Below are positions 52,181-61,343 of a stretch of 64,000 nt of DNA, one piece after another (the stretch's first letter is position 1; the number at the start of each line of letters is the position of its first letter). Source of the DNA: Corynebacterium efficiens YS-314. GTDB taxonomy: Bacteria; Actinomycetota; Actinomycetes; Mycobacteriales; Mycobacteriaceae. The stretch lies in NCBI RefSeq assembly GCF_000011305.1, contig NC_004369.1, forward strand, positions 2,294,001 to 2,358,000, written 5' to 3'. Under the pieces are notes generated by a model that saw only the letters and a list, made by a program, of their open reading frames with translations, did no database searches and was not told where the DNA came from. Both the position numbers and the translations under genes were made by a program.

Positions 52181-53830
52181 TCAGCGCCTCACCCAATCAC
52201 CGATGACACCGGGCACGACAGGCCCCCGATCCCCGAGCAGCGCCGCGAGATTGGCGTCCTGTTCCACCGCAGACGTCACCGTTTTCACCTTCCCGGTGTT
52301 CTTGGGTTGTGCGCCTCCCGCACCGCCCATGGGCATCATCGGCATCATCGGGCGTGCTGTGCTTTGCGACGCCTTACCCACCCCACCCGTCATCATCCCG
52401 GAGGGTGTCTGAGCCCCGGCCGCGGATGCGGGATTACCGGTCTGTGGTGCCAGAGCCTGCCGCATCCCGCCACGGTGGGTGTTGCTTCCCGCAGCACCCA
52501 CACCGCCGACGCCCGCACCACCCCCTGCGCCCGCCGAGCCCAGCATGGATCCCATCGGTCCCATCGCCGATGCACTCTGGGTACGGGCATTCATCGGATT
52601 GAGTCCGGCATTGGAGAACCGCTGCCCGGCGGTGGGACCATGGCGCCCGTTCATCCCCATGAAGGGTGCGGCAGCCATGGCCCCACCGCCGGCAGAAGCG
52701 TTCATGCCACCGACACCGGACAGACCGGAGGCGTTGCTCAGCGTGGACCCCGCGCCCGCTACCGACGCGGTGGATGTCTGCAGATCACCGACATCCAGGC
52801 CACCGAGGTTGTCTGCCACTGCACCGAAATCACCCGCCCCCACGGAATGTGCCGCTGCTGTGCCACCACCGCCGGCCGCCGAGAACCCCTGAGGGGTCAG
52901 ACCATGGGTGGTGAACCCGGCACCACTACCCGCGATATCCGACATCCCCAGGGCAAGCCCACCGCCGCTTCCGTCAGCCCCCTTGACGCGCATCAGATTG
53001 TCGATACCCGGCACACCCGCCCGGACATCACCCTGAAAAGCAGACTGGAACGACGCCAGGTAGGCGCTTTCCGCCGCGGCACGCTCCGCCGGTTCCTTGA
53101 TCATGGCTATCGACGCCGCCGCCATGAACACACTCATCTTGTGCCCCATGTAGATCTGATTCAAGGTCCCCACCGACCGCGACATCTCCCGCGCATTCTG
53201 GGAAAACACCGACCCGGCTTCAGCAACCTCCGCTATGCGTGCCGATGCCTGCTCAAACACCTCCCCCGCATTACTCGCCAGAAGTTCACCCGCCACGCGA
53301 TCCAGTGACGCAGACACCTCCGAGATCGTGGACGCCATCGTGGTCCACGAACTCTGTGCCGCCGAAACCGCCCCCGAGTTGGTTCCGGAAAAGTCACTGC
53401 ACAGCTGATCAAGCGAATTCGGTGCTGTCACCACAGGCGGTGTGAACGAGAAGGAATCGAACCGCGGCGCCGGCCGTTCAGGAAACGACACCGACTCCTC
53501 CCCCACGCTCCCACCGATATCCGCAATGTCCATCCCCCGCGCGAAGATCTCATCCTGGCTATTCAGAGCCTCCACCGAGGCCTTGAGCGCATTGCGGAGC
53601 CATTGGATCTGTTCCGCATAAGACAGGAGTACGGTACGTGCGGATCCTGCGCCCCCATTAAGCACATTGCCGTGGTTGGCCCCCAACTGGTCTAGGCCAG
53701 TGACAGGTGAGTAGCTACTATCAATCGTTTTCAATGCAGCAGATTGAGAACTATTGATAGACGTTCTTGCCAATTCACTCAAGTGGTTCAAAGCGGTTTC
53801 AATTGAGCCTTGATCAACTTTAAGTTCCAT
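52181..53830 (-). CDS. Large ESX/PPE-like helical protein with glycine-rich C-terminal half
   Basis: The 549-residue protein has a helical N-terminal half of WXG100/PPE type: residues 1-110 include IQWLRNALKASVEALNSQ, and a second helical pair runs from about 150 to 260. A Gly/Ala/Met-rich region (about 290-520) precedes a conserved-looking tail, AALLGDRGPVVPGVIGDWVRR. No classical signal peptide is seen, which suits type VII secretion. The match is by architecture only; no ESX genes are in the window. The start overlaps the DUF3558-type lipoprotein stop by 11 bases. Confidence 0.65.
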   Translation of the reverse strand: MELKVDQGSIETALNHLSELARTSINSSQSAALKTIDSSYSPVTGLDQLGANHGNVLNGGAGSARTVLLSYAEQIQWLRNALKASVEALNSQDEIFARGMDIADIGGSVGEESVSFPERPAPRFDSFSFTPPVVTAPNSLDQLCSDFSGTNSGAVSAAQSSWTTMASTISEVSASLDRVAGELLASNAGEVFEQASARIAEVAEAGSVFSQNAREMSRSVGTLNQIYMGHKMSVFMAAASIAMIKEPAERAAAESAYLASFQSAFQGDVRAGVPGIDNLMRVKGADGSGGGLALGMSDIAGSGAGFTTHGLTPQGFSAAGGGGTAAAHSVGAGDFGAVADNLGGLDVGDLQTSTASVAGAGSTLSNASGLSGVGGMNASAGGGAMAAAPFMGMNGRHGPTAGQRFSNAGLNPMNARTQSASAMGPMGSMLGSAGAGGGAGVGGVGAAGSNTHRGGMRQALAPQTGNPASAAGAQTPSGMMTGGVGKASQSTARPMMPMMPMGGAGGAQPKNTGKVKTVTSAVEQDANLAALLGDRGPVVPGVIGDWVRR

Positions 53831-54398
53831 ATTTCCCCCCAGATTGGATTATTAAAGATTCCAGAATTGCGACCGAAACAGAACACAAGAACTCTTGATC
53901 AGCGATCTCACCCAGTTCTCGATAATCCACAGAGAAGCGTCCCCATTCAAAATCTAGAGCTGCCGAACAGCCCTGAGCTTCGGTAGGCATTTGGTGAGTG
54001 TAAATGCCTTCCACCTCGGACTCCGCCGAATCCACTGGTTCCAATTCGCGCTCCAAGATTTTCCATTTATCCATAGTGTCAGTGGCAATCAAGAAAGAGC
54101 CTTCGTAGACATCTGTTCTCTGATGCGCGAAGCCACAGGATTTCACTCGACTCGCGGGATCTTCAGCAGCAATCAAGCGCTTCCCCAACCCCGCCGCTGC
54201 GAATTGCTCTTCGGTGAATACTTCGCAGGGGTGAAACTGGCTGGCGAAGATACCGGAATCGGTAGGGGTGGGAGATTCGGCGGGTGAGGTTGCTGCGGCA
54301 GGTGCCGGTGATGGGTCGGTGGCTGGTGTGCTGCTCCCCGGGGAACAACCTGTCAGTAGGGCGGCGGCGGCCAGGAGAATCGGGCCGGTTCGGTGCAT
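53820..54398 (-). CDS. DUF3558-type lipoprotein
   Basis: The 192-residue protein has a lipobox (ALLTGCSP, Cys near residue 18) after a short hydrophobic signal. A Pro/Ser/Thr-rich linker and a globular domain follow, with SQFHPCEVFTEEQFAAAGLG, KSCGFAHQRTD and GCSAALDFEWGRF; this Cys/strand pattern is that of DUF3558. It is expected on the outer face of the plasma membrane. The last 11 bases overlap the ESX-like gene, so the two are co-expressed. Confidence 0.82.
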   Translation of the reverse strand: MHRTGPILLAAAALLTGCSPGSSTPATDPSPAPAAATSPAESPTPTDSGIFASQFHPCEVFTEEQFAAAGLGKRLIAAEDPASRVKSCGFAHQRTDVYEGSFLIATDTMDKWKILERELEPVDSAESEVEGIYTHQMPTEAQGCSAALDFEWGRFSVDYRELGEIADQEFLCSVSVAILESLIIQSGGKYGT

Positions 54399-54503
54399 GG
54401 GAAACCCCCAGAGTTTCGTGGTCTGTGAGTGAGTACGGTGAAGGTACTCGTTTACTTAGACTGCGGAACTTGGGGGAAGGTTCCCTCGGGGAGAAAAGTT
54501 CTT

Positions 54504-55025
54504 CTAGAGGTTGTTCAGGTTGCCGTCGAAGATGATGTTGCCGATCTGGAATTGAGCAGCCCACAGGGATCCGTTGGAGGTGTTGTAGGCCCACTGGAGG
54601 TTGGTGGTGGCGCCTGCCCCCAGGGGTAGATCGAGGGGGATGTTGTCGTCGCCTTCGATGGGTTCGATCTCCATGAGGTCACCGTCGTAGTCGACAATCT
54701 TCAGCACTGGTCGTTCGAATGCGTCGGTGGGGAGGGGAACCTCGTTGAGGTTGGTGACGGCCACGTAGATGATGGAGCCGCCGTTGGTACCATAACCGGT
54801 GCCCTGGAAATGGACGCGGATGTTCAAACCGGGGTCTTCGGCAACATCCTCCCCCTCATCCATTAACACAGGATCTACCTGCTGCGGTTCAAAGGAGGGG
54901 GTCTCCGAAGTGCTCACGGCAATTGATTCAGTGGGGGTGGCAGCACCCTCCTCACCAGCGCTATCCCCGGAGCAACCTGCCAAAAGTGCAGCTGCTGCAA
55001 GCACTGGAATAATCCTCAACTTCAC
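54504..55025 (-). CDS. Lipoprotein with immunoglobulin-like domain
   Basis: I take the GTG at 55025 because AAGGAG lies six bases upstream; an ATG at 55046 is the alternative. The 173-residue protein has a lipobox (ALLAGCSG), an acidic Ser/Thr linker and a beta-rich domain (IRVHFQGTGYGTNGGSIIYVAV, then GAGATTNLQWAYNTSNG). This resembles DUF4352-type extracellular domains that stabilise envelope proteins. It lies upstream of the DUF3558 gene on the same strand. Confidence 0.75.
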   Translation of the reverse strand: MKLRIIPVLAAAALLAGCSGDSAGEEGAATPTESIAVSTSETPSFEPQQVDPVLMDEGEDVAEDPGLNIRVHFQGTGYGTNGGSIIYVAVTNLNEVPLPTDAFERPVLKIVDYDGDLMEIEPIEGDDNIPLDLPLGAGATTNLQWAYNTSNGSLWAAQFQIGNIIFDGNLNNL

Positions 55026-55080
55026 TTCGGGCTCCTTAGAATTCATCGGTACTTTTGGAAAGTTTACTAGCCTAGAGCCT

Positions 55081-56187
55081 ATGCGCTTCCCCGAACTCCA
55101 CGAATTGCAAAATCGTCGCACCCTCAAATGGACCCGTTATGACGAAGACGTGCTTCCCCTGTGGGTTGCCGAGAGTGATTTCGGTACCTGCCCACCCCTC
55201 AAGGAGGCTCTCGCCGACGCCGTCGAGCGTGAAGTCTTCGGTTATCCACCAGACCGCACCGGCCTACCCGAGGCGTTAGTGGGCTTCTATGAACGGCGTT
55301 ATGGTTTCGCCCCGAATCCTAACCACGTATTCGCCATCCCTGATGTGGTGCGTGGTCTGCAGTTGGCCATCGAGCACTTCACCAAACCGGGTTCCGCCGT
55401 CATTGTTCCTATCCCCGCCTACCCGCCCTTCATCGAGCTGCCCAAGGTCACCGGCCGCAAGATCATCTACCTGGATGCCTACAAGTTCGACCTCAATGAG
55501 ATCGAGGAGGCCTTCGCCGAGGGCGCGGGATCCATTCTCTTCTGTAATCCACACAACCCGCTCGGCACTGTCTTCAGTGAGGAGTTCATCCGTGAACTCA
55601 CCGACCTGGCGGTGAAATATGAAGCCCGCGTGATCGTCGATGAGATCCATGCACCACTTGTCTTTGAAGGAACCCATGTGGTTGCCGCGGGTGTCTCACC
55701 CAATGCCGCGGAGGCATGCATCACCATCACCGCAACCTCGAAGGCATGGAACACTGCCGGGTTGAAATGCGCCCAGATCTTCTTCACCAATAAAAATGAT
55801 GTGAAGACGTGGAAGAAACTGTCTGGCATCACACGCGATGGCGTGTCCATCCTCGGGTTGATCGCCGCAGAAACGGTCTATAACGAGGGCGAGCCCTTCC
55901 TCGATGAGTCCCTGCAATACCTGCGGGAAAACAGGGACTATGCAGCCGCTGAGCTGGAGAAACTAGGTGTCAAGGTTTATGTTCCTGATGCTACCTATCT
56001 GATGTGGTTGGACTTCTCAGACACTGAGATTGCAGAGAGCCCTTCTATCATTTTGCGGGAAGAGGGTAAAGTCATGCTGAATGACGGTGCGGCTTTCGGC
56101 GATTTCACAAACTGCGCGCGCCTCAATTTTGCATGTTCCCGCGAAACCCTGGAGGAGGGTCTACGCCGTATCGCCAGCGTTCTCTAA
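55081..56187 (+). CDS. aecD: Cystathionine beta-lyase / C-S lyase
   Basis: The 368-residue PLP enzyme of the MalY/PatB type cleaves cystathionine and other C-S bonds to pyruvate, ammonia and thiol. It opens MRFPELHELQNRRTLKWTRY. The PLP Lys lies in TATSKAWNTAGLKCAQ near residue 221, with NPHNPLG and YPPDRTGLPEAL upstream. In C. glutamicum this gene confers resistance to aminoethylcysteine and stands before brnQ, as here. The brnQ start directly abuts its stop codon. Confidence 0.94.
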   Translation: MRFPELHELQNRRTLKWTRYDEDVLPLWVAESDFGTCPPLKEALADAVEREVFGYPPDRTGLPEALVGFYERRYGFAPNPNHVFAIPDVVRGLQLAIEHFTKPGSAVIVPIPAYPPFIELPKVTGRKIIYLDAYKFDLNEIEEAFAEGAGSILFCNPHNPLGTVFSEEFIRELTDLAVKYEARVIVDEIHAPLVFEGTHVVAAGVSPNAAEACITITATSKAWNTAGLKCAQIFFTNKNDVKTWKKLSGITRDGVSILGLIAAETVYNEGEPFLDESLQYLRENRDYAAAELEKLGVKVYVPDATYLMWLDFSDTEIAESPSIILREEGKVMLNDGAAFGDFTNCARLNFACSRETLEEGLRRIASVL

Positions 56188-57465
56188 ATGAAAAAAGCCG
56201 TACTTGTTACATCACTGATGTTGTTTTCCATGTTCTTCGGAGCTGGAAACCTCATCTTCCCGCCGATGCTCGGACAGGAATCAGGTACGGCGTACCTTCC
56301 TGCAATCATCGGCTTCCTGTCCACGGGTGTTCTGCTGCCGGTGATTGCCATCATCGCGGTGGTGGTCTCCGGTAATGACGCCCGGGACATGGCCTCACGC
56401 GCCGGCAAGGTGTTTGGGCTGGCCTTTCCCATCCTGGCATACCTGTCCATCGGCGCGTTCTACGCCCTGCCCCGCACCGGTGCGGTGAGCTATTCCACCG
56501 CGGTCGGTGCGGACAGTGTTCTCTACTCGGGCATCTTCAACTTCGTCTTCTTCGGCATCGCTCTGGCACTGTCCTGGAACCCGAACGGGGTGGCCAATAA
56601 GCTGGGCAAGTGGCTCACGCCCGCCCTGCTGATCCTGATCCTGCTGCTGGTGGTCCTGTCGCTGTCCATGCTGACCGGTTCTCCCGGTGAGCCACGCGGC
56701 GCCTACGCTGAGCAGGCTGTTGGTGCCGGATTGTTTGAGGGCTATATGACGATGGATTCGATTGCCGCCCTGGCATTCGGCATCGTGGTCATCTCCGCCT
56801 TCAAATACCAGAAGGTGAAGAAGGTCCGCACCGCAACGGTGTACGCGGCCCTCATCGCAGGTGGCCTGCTGGCTGCGGTCTATCTGGGACTCGGGGCGGT
56901 GGGTCGTGTCGCCGGTGGTGACCACGCCGACGGAACCGCCATCCTCAATCATGCAGCCGAGCAGACCATGGGTGGAACCGGCCGGTGGGTGTTCGCCGTC
57001 ATCGTAGTGCTGGCCTGCCTCACCACGGCAGTGGGTCTGATCACCGCCACCTCGGAGTTCTTCAATTCCCTGTTCCCAGGTATCCGTTATCACGTGTGGG
57101 CGGTGGTGTTCTCGCTGATCTCCTTCGCTGTCGCAACTCTGGGGCTGGAGACAGTCCTGTCCATCGCGGCACCGATCATCACGTTCATCTACCCCGCGGC
57201 CATCACCTTGGTGGCTCTCACCCTGCTGGAACCACTGTTGTTCCGATTCCGCTACACCTTCCTGCTGGGAATCTGGACCTCAGTGGTGTGGGCGTTCTTC
57301 ATGAGCGTGCCCGCCCTGGTCCCCTTCATCGAATGGGCACCACTGCACAGCATGCAGCTGGGTTGGGTTGTCCCAGTCGCATTCATGTCCGTTCTGGGTA
57401 TGGTCGCGGATTGGAATAACCGGACGCGTACACGGGTTGAAGAGAAGGCTGCAGTAAATACCTAG
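56188..57465 (+). CDS. brnQ: Branched-chain amino acid uptake carrier
   Basis: The 425-residue secondary transporter of the LIVCS family has about twelve membrane helices (MFFGAGNLIFPPMLGQESGT at the N-terminus, AFGIVVISAFKYQKVKKVRT in the middle). It imports isoleucine, leucine and valine with sodium. The ATG directly follows the aecD stop codon with no gap, and the nearest AGGAGG lies about 25 bases upstream inside aecD, so expression depends on translation of aecD. Confidence 0.95.
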   Translation: MKKAVLVTSLMLFSMFFGAGNLIFPPMLGQESGTAYLPAIIGFLSTGVLLPVIAIIAVVVSGNDARDMASRAGKVFGLAFPILAYLSIGAFYALPRTGAVSYSTAVGADSVLYSGIFNFVFFGIALALSWNPNGVANKLGKWLTPALLILILLLVVLSLSMLTGSPGEPRGAYAEQAVGAGLFEGYMTMDSIAALAFGIVVISAFKYQKVKKVRTATVYAALIAGGLLAAVYLGLGAVGRVAGGDHADGTAILNHAAEQTMGGTGRWVFAVIVVLACLTTAVGLITATSEFFNSLFPGIRYHVWAVVFSLISFAVATLGLETVLSIAAPIITFIYPAAITLVALTLLEPLLFRFRYTFLLGIWTSVVWAFFMSVPALVPFIEWAPLHSMQLGWVVPVAFMSVLGMVADWNNRTRTRVEEKAAVNT

Positions 57466-57483
57466 CCTGAGAAGGAACGATTA

Positions 57484-58470
57484 ATGTCTGTGCCACTTTC
57501 ACTCATCGACTTTGCCACCATTTTTGAGGGTGAACGCCCCGGGGACAGTTTCAAACGTTCCGTCGCCATGGCACAGAAAGCGGAGGCCCTGGGCTTTAAG
57601 CGCATCTGGTACGCCGAGCATCACAACATGCCCACCATCTCCTCGTCGGCTCCCGCGGTGCTCATCTCCCACATCGGTGCGCACACCAACACCATCCGCC
57701 TGGGCGCGGGTGGTGTCATGCTGCCCAACCACTCCCCCTATGTGATCGCCGAGCAGTTCGGTACCCTCGCGGAGCTCTACCCGGACCGCATTGATCTGGG
57801 GTTGGGCCGTGCCCCGGGCACGGATATGAACACCCTGCGCGCTTTGCGACGCGAACCCTCCTCCGCGGAGTACTTCCCGCAGGATGTCGTCGAGCTGCAG
57901 TCCTACCTGGCTGGCCGCTCCCGTCTGCCCGGTGTGGAGGCCATCCCCGGCAAGGGCACCAATGTGCCGCTCTACATCCTGGGTTCCTCCCTCTTCGGCG
58001 CCCAGCTTGCTGCCCAGCTCGGCATGCCATACTCCTTCGCCTCCCACTTCGCCCCCGCCCACCTGGAGCAGGCGGTGTCCACCTACCGTGAGAACTACCA
58101 GCCCTCGGAGCAACACCCGGAGCCGTATGTCATCGCCGCGGTCAACGTGACCGCCGCAGACAGCACCGATGTTGCCCACGAGCACTTCGCCACCGTGGCG
58201 CGTGCCCGGGTGCGCAGCATGGCGGCCCGCGGCCGTGCGACCATCACCGATGAGCAGTTGGATGCCATCATGGATTCCCCCTCGGGTCGCCAGATTGTGG
58301 ACATGCTCCGCTACACCGCCATCGGCACCGGAACGGAGGTCAGGGATTTCCTAGAGGATTTCACACGCACAGCTCAGGCCGATGAGCTCATGATCTCGCT
58401 GCAGTCCCCCGGCACCGAGGCGACCTCGCGCAGCATGGAGATTCTCGCGGAGGCATGGTTCCGGGCCTAA
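57484..58470 (+). CDS. Luciferase-like (alkanal) monooxygenase
   Basis: The 328-residue flavin-dependent enzyme of the LLM family opens [20 protein letters not shown]. It carries [41 protein letters not shown] and [13 protein letters not shown], the typical FMN-binding barrel parts. The substrate is unknown. It follows brnQ after 18 bases and is probably the third gene of the aecD operon. A GCTTTGCGACGC word lies at 57841. Confidence 0.9.
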   Translation: MSVPLSLIDFATIFEGERPGDSFKRSVAMAQKAEALGFKRIWYAEHHNMPTISSSAPAVLISHIGAHTNTIRLGAGGVMLPNHSPYVIAEQFGTLAELYPDRIDLGLGRAPGTDMNTLRALRREPSSAEYFPQDVVELQSYLAGRSRLPGVEAIPGKGTNVPLYILGSSLFGAQLAAQLGMPYSFASHFAPAHLEQAVSTYRENYQPSEQHPEPYVIAAVNVTAADSTDVAHEHFATVARARVRSMAARGRATITDEQLDAIMDSPSGRQIVDMLRYTAIGTGTEVRDFLEDFTRTAQADELMISLQSPGTEATSRSMEILAEAWFRA

Positions 58471-58856
58471 ACACCCCCCACCAGGACAAATGTACTGTAT
58501 TCACAGTTTGAATTCAGCATTTTCCCGGAATTTTATCCGTCATCTTCCTGCTTTCCCTTATCCCAGCTAGGGATACCGAAACAGTGGGGTACCGCCCGAG
58601 CCTTCCTGAAAATAATCTAAGAGGGCAGTGGTCCAGGGATGTGGCCGTGCAGATAACGCTCTTACCTGCAGATATATACGGGTGTAGTGAAATCGATAAT
58701 CGGCCAGGGCCGTGAAATAGGGATCTACCATTGAAACAAGCCAGAAAGGCAGGGCACTGCACAGCAATTGCCCTGCCTGGGTATTGATTGCTTGTTCCCT
58801 GAGTTCTTCCCTTGTCTCGCGCTGTTTTGCCAGCGCTTTCACAGTAAGGATTCCCC
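58471..58856. other. Intergenic region ahead of the nidogen-domain gene
   Basis: These 386 bases contain no convincing gene. Frames on the minus strand here lack a plausible start and run into the neighbouring gene. The first third is AT-rich (TTTGAATTCAGCATTTTCCC), and GAAAATAATCTAAG near 58609 could be a -10 for the surface protein. I see no strong hairpin. Confidence 0.4.
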
Positions 58857-60869
58857 GTGTATCCCCCACCCAACTCCATTCGACAATCCCCCTCATCAAC
58901 CCTCCGCGCCTCCATCGCCGCGGCTATCACCGCCCTCATCGCCATCGTGGCCCTCATCCTCTCGGGGGCGTCTCCCGCCATGGCCCAGGAGGATGAGGTC
59001 TCACCCCCAGCCACCATTGATGTGGTGACACCCAAGGAGCTGGAGGCCTTCGGAGGTCCGGCACCTGAAACCGACACGATGTCCACCTTTGCGGTGGTAC
59101 AGGCCCGGCCAGCGGCCCCCGCCCTGGTGTCCACCGACGGCTGGGTTCTCGATGAGGTCCCCCGCAATGATGATGGATCATCCGAACTGGTGCCCCTGCC
59201 GTTTCCCATCAACTTCTTCGACAATCGGTACTCCGCTCTCTATGTGAACAACAACGGCAATGTCACCTTCAATGAGTCGATGAGCACCTACACGCCCTTC
59301 GCGTTGACTGGTGAGACCAACATTCCCATCATCGCCCCGTTCTTCGCCGACATCGACACCCGCGGGGAGAATTCCGCCCTGGTCACCTATGGTGCCAGCC
59401 CCGATGGCAAGCAGTTCGTGGTCAACTGGATTGATGTTGGTTTTTACGCCACCCGGAGCGACAAATTGATCTCCGCGCAGCTTGTCCTGACCGAGCGCTC
59501 AGGACCTGCCTACCGCGAGGGTGACTTCGACATCACCTTCAACTACGGCTCCATCGAATGGGAAACCGGCGACGCCTCCGGTGGCACCGACGGCTTCGGC
59601 GGTAATCCCGTCCGCGTCGGGTACTCACTGGGCACCGGCATCGAAGGCACCTTCTTCGAACTCGCCGGATCCGGTGTGAGTACCGCCCTCACCGATGGTG
59701 GGGAACGCGCCCTGTTCACCAACAGCATCGGGTCCCTGAGCACCCCGGGCCGTTACATCTTCCCCATTCGTTCCGAGGGGCCTGATGTCATTGCAGGTAA
59801 CGTCACGGGTACCGTGAGCGACGATTCGGGTCAGCCCATCGTCGGTGCGATTGTCTCCATCATCGCCCAGGACGGATCCTGGAGTTCCAACACCATCACC
59901 GGTCCGAATGGGTCCTATGCCCTCAGTGGCCTGGGCACCGGGCCAGCCACCGTCCGTGTGAGCCCACCGAGCGGTAGCGCCCTGGACGCGCCGGCACGGT
60001 CGGTGACCACCGCCATCGGCACCCCACTGACGGTGGACTTCACCCTCAGCGGACCGCGGACCATCCCCGAGGGCACCGTCATTAATCAGGGTGTGGACCA
60101 GACATCCGGCATTCCTTCGGTCTATTGGAATGACCCCTTCGAGATCACCCACACCGCAACCCCCGGAGCAACCGTCACCTTCGAGATCGTCCAGGATGGC
60201 ACTGTTCTGCTCACCGGTGACTTCGCAGAGAGCTCCACACAGCCCGGGCTGTTCACCGCCACGGTCTCCAGCCTCTTGGCCGCGAGCGCGCAGTCGGGCC
60301 TGGCACAGGTGGTCATCTACGTCAACGGTGTTCCACTCACCTTTGATATCTACATCGACCCTGCCGGAACTGTGGTGGACCAGAACGGCCGGCCCATCGC
60401 TGGGGCCGAGGTGATCATCTACCGTTCCGACAATCCGGATGGCCCCTTCGAGCAGGTCCCCGATGGTAGTGCACTGCTCTCCCCGAGCAACCGCACCAAC
60501 CCCGACCGCACCGATGCCCAGGGACGTTTCTCCTGGGACACCGTCCCCGGTTACTACCGTGTGAGTGCCTCGGCCCCGGGTTACCTCGCGCAGGATGGCA
60601 GCGAACTGGCCTGGACGGATGTCCTGCCCGTCCCGCCGGAGCACCTTGATCTCGTTCTGACCCTGTACTCGACGGATCCCGACCCAGATCCCGACCCAGA
60701 TCCCGACCCGGATCCCGACCCGGATCCGGACCCGGACCCCACACCCGGGGGTTCCTCCACCGGCAGCTCCGTCCTTGACGGCATCGTGAGCGTGATTTCC
60801 GGCATCGGGGGCGTCTTCAAGATCTTCTTCGACTGGATCACCTCTTTCTTCACCGGGTCCAGTAGGTAA
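58857..60869 (+). CDS. Secreted surface protein with nidogen-like domain and Asp-Pro linker
   Basis: The 670-residue protein starts at GTG 58857 and has a signal peptide of about 45 residues ending SPAMAQEDE. A nidogen-like domain follows (residues about 115-305: LYVNNNGNVTFNESMSTYTP, IIAPFFADIDTRG, QFVVNWIDVGFY). Two carboxypeptidase-regulatory-like domains come next (GNVTGTVSDDSGQPIVGAIV and GTVVDQNGRPIAGAEVIIYR). The tail has eleven Asp-Pro repeats, then a hydrophobic helix (FKIFFDWITSFF). No LPxTG motif is present. The Asp-Pro stretch could span the cell wall. The ligand is unknown. Confidence 0.85.
   Translation: MYPPPNSIRQSPSSTLRASIAAAITALIAIVALILSGASPAMAQEDEVSPPATIDVVTPKELEAFGGPAPETDTMSTFAVVQARPAAPALVSTDGWVLDEVPRNDDGSSELVPLPFPINFFDNRYSALYVNNNGNVTFNESMSTYTPFALTGETNIPIIAPFFADIDTRGENSALVTYGASPDGKQFVVNWIDVGFYATRSDKLISAQLVLTERSGPAYREGDFDITFNYGSIEWETGDASGGTDGFGGNPVRVGYSLGTGIEGTFFELAGSGVSTALTDGGERALFTNSIGSLSTPGRYIFPIRSEGPDVIAGNVTGTVSDDSGQPIVGAIVSIIAQDGSWSSNTITGPNGSYALSGLGTGPATVRVSPPSGSALDAPARSVTTAIGTPLTVDFTLSGPRTIPEGTVINQGVDQTSGIPSVYWNDPFEITHTATPGATVTFEIVQDGTVLLTGDFAESSTQPGLFTATVSSLLAASAQSGLAQVVIYVNGVPLTFDIYIDPAGTVVDQNGRPIAGAEVIIYRSDNPDGPFEQVPDGSALLSPSNRTNPDRTDAQGRFSWDTVPGYYRVSASAPGYLAQDGSELAWTDVLPVPPEHLDLVLTLYSTDPDPDPDPDPDPDPDPDPDPDPTPGGSSTGSSVLDGIVSVISGIGGVFKIFFDWITSFFTGSSR
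60675..60740 (+). repeat. Asp-Pro coding repeat (11 units)
   Basis: Eleven in-frame Asp-Pro codon pairs, mostly GATCCC and GACCC variants, lie near the 3' end of the surface-protein gene. Such runs expand and contract by slippage and give a stiff linker of variable length. Confidence 0.9.
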
Positions 60870-60890
60870 CCCTCGCCCTTCAGCCCCTTC

Positions 60891-60922
60891 CCACCACCGT
60901 GGTCGCGCGACCACGGTGGTGG
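60891..60922. terminator. Perfect 32-base palindrome after the surface-protein gene
   Basis: CCACCACCGTGGTCGC is followed directly by its exact reverse complement, with no loop. It starts 21 bases past the stop codon and is followed by CCCTATTTCAG. It can act as a terminator or as a binding site. Confidence 0.7.
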
Positions 60923-61016
60923 CCCTATTTCAGCGATCGCCACCCATACCGACAGCCCCTATTTCACTGATAGGTTTGAAAGTAATAGCACCTCGATGCC
61001 CCTCAAGGAGGACCCC

Positions 61017-61274
61017 ATGTCACATCGTTTCCGTTCCGCAGTGGTGGCGCTCTCCACCGCTGCCCTGCTCAGCGGTGCCATAGCCACACCAGCCCAGGCA
61101 CAATCCGAAGTCCCCGAGCCGCAGTTCACCACGGAGATGCTCTCCTCGGTTCTGCCGGAACCCATCCGTGAGGTTCTCTGGCTCGTGTTCGCGGTGCCGG
61201 TCATCGGCAGCTCGATCCTCTCCTCGGCGATCGGCATTCCACAGTGCGGGTTACACGACACCCGGGCCTGTTAG
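61017..61274 (+). CDS. Small secreted protein
   Basis: The ATG at 61017 follows AAGGAGGAC and gives 85 residues. A signal peptide (residues 5-29, ending TPAQAQ) is followed by a short acidic segment. A hydrophobic stretch (EVLWLVFAVPVIGSSILSS) precedes a C-terminal tail with two Cys. No family is recognised. The hydrophobic segment resembles the C-terminus of the upstream surface protein, so a shared membrane-targeting role is possible. Confidence 0.75.
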   Translation: MSHRFRSAVVALSTAALLSGAIATPAQAQSEVPEPQFTTEMLSSVLPEPIREVLWLVFAVPVIGSSILSSAIGIPQCGLHDTRAC

Positions 61275-61289
61275 ACCACCGACGACCGC

Positions 61290-61339
61290 GACCCCCGCTG
61301 CCACGGTGCGTGGCGGCGGGGGTCGGGGCGTCGACAAGC
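61290..61339. terminator. Hairpin plus GCTTGTCGACGC word at the 3' end of the DUF4383 gene
   Basis: A stem of fifteen pairs with one G-T pair (GACCCCCGCTGCCAC / GTGGCGGCGGGGGTC) encloses a five-base loop at 61290-61324. The word lies at 61328-61339 on the minus strand, four bases past the DUF4383 stop codon. The element also lies 15 bases past the small secreted protein gene, so it may serve both strands. Confidence 0.65.
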
Positions 61340-61343
61340 GCGG

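Noticed and set aside
58514-59224. Minus-strand frames (236 and 110 codons) in the gap before the nidogen-domain gene
   Set aside because: They run into the signal-peptide region of the true gene, lack a ribosome-binding site, and show no domain.
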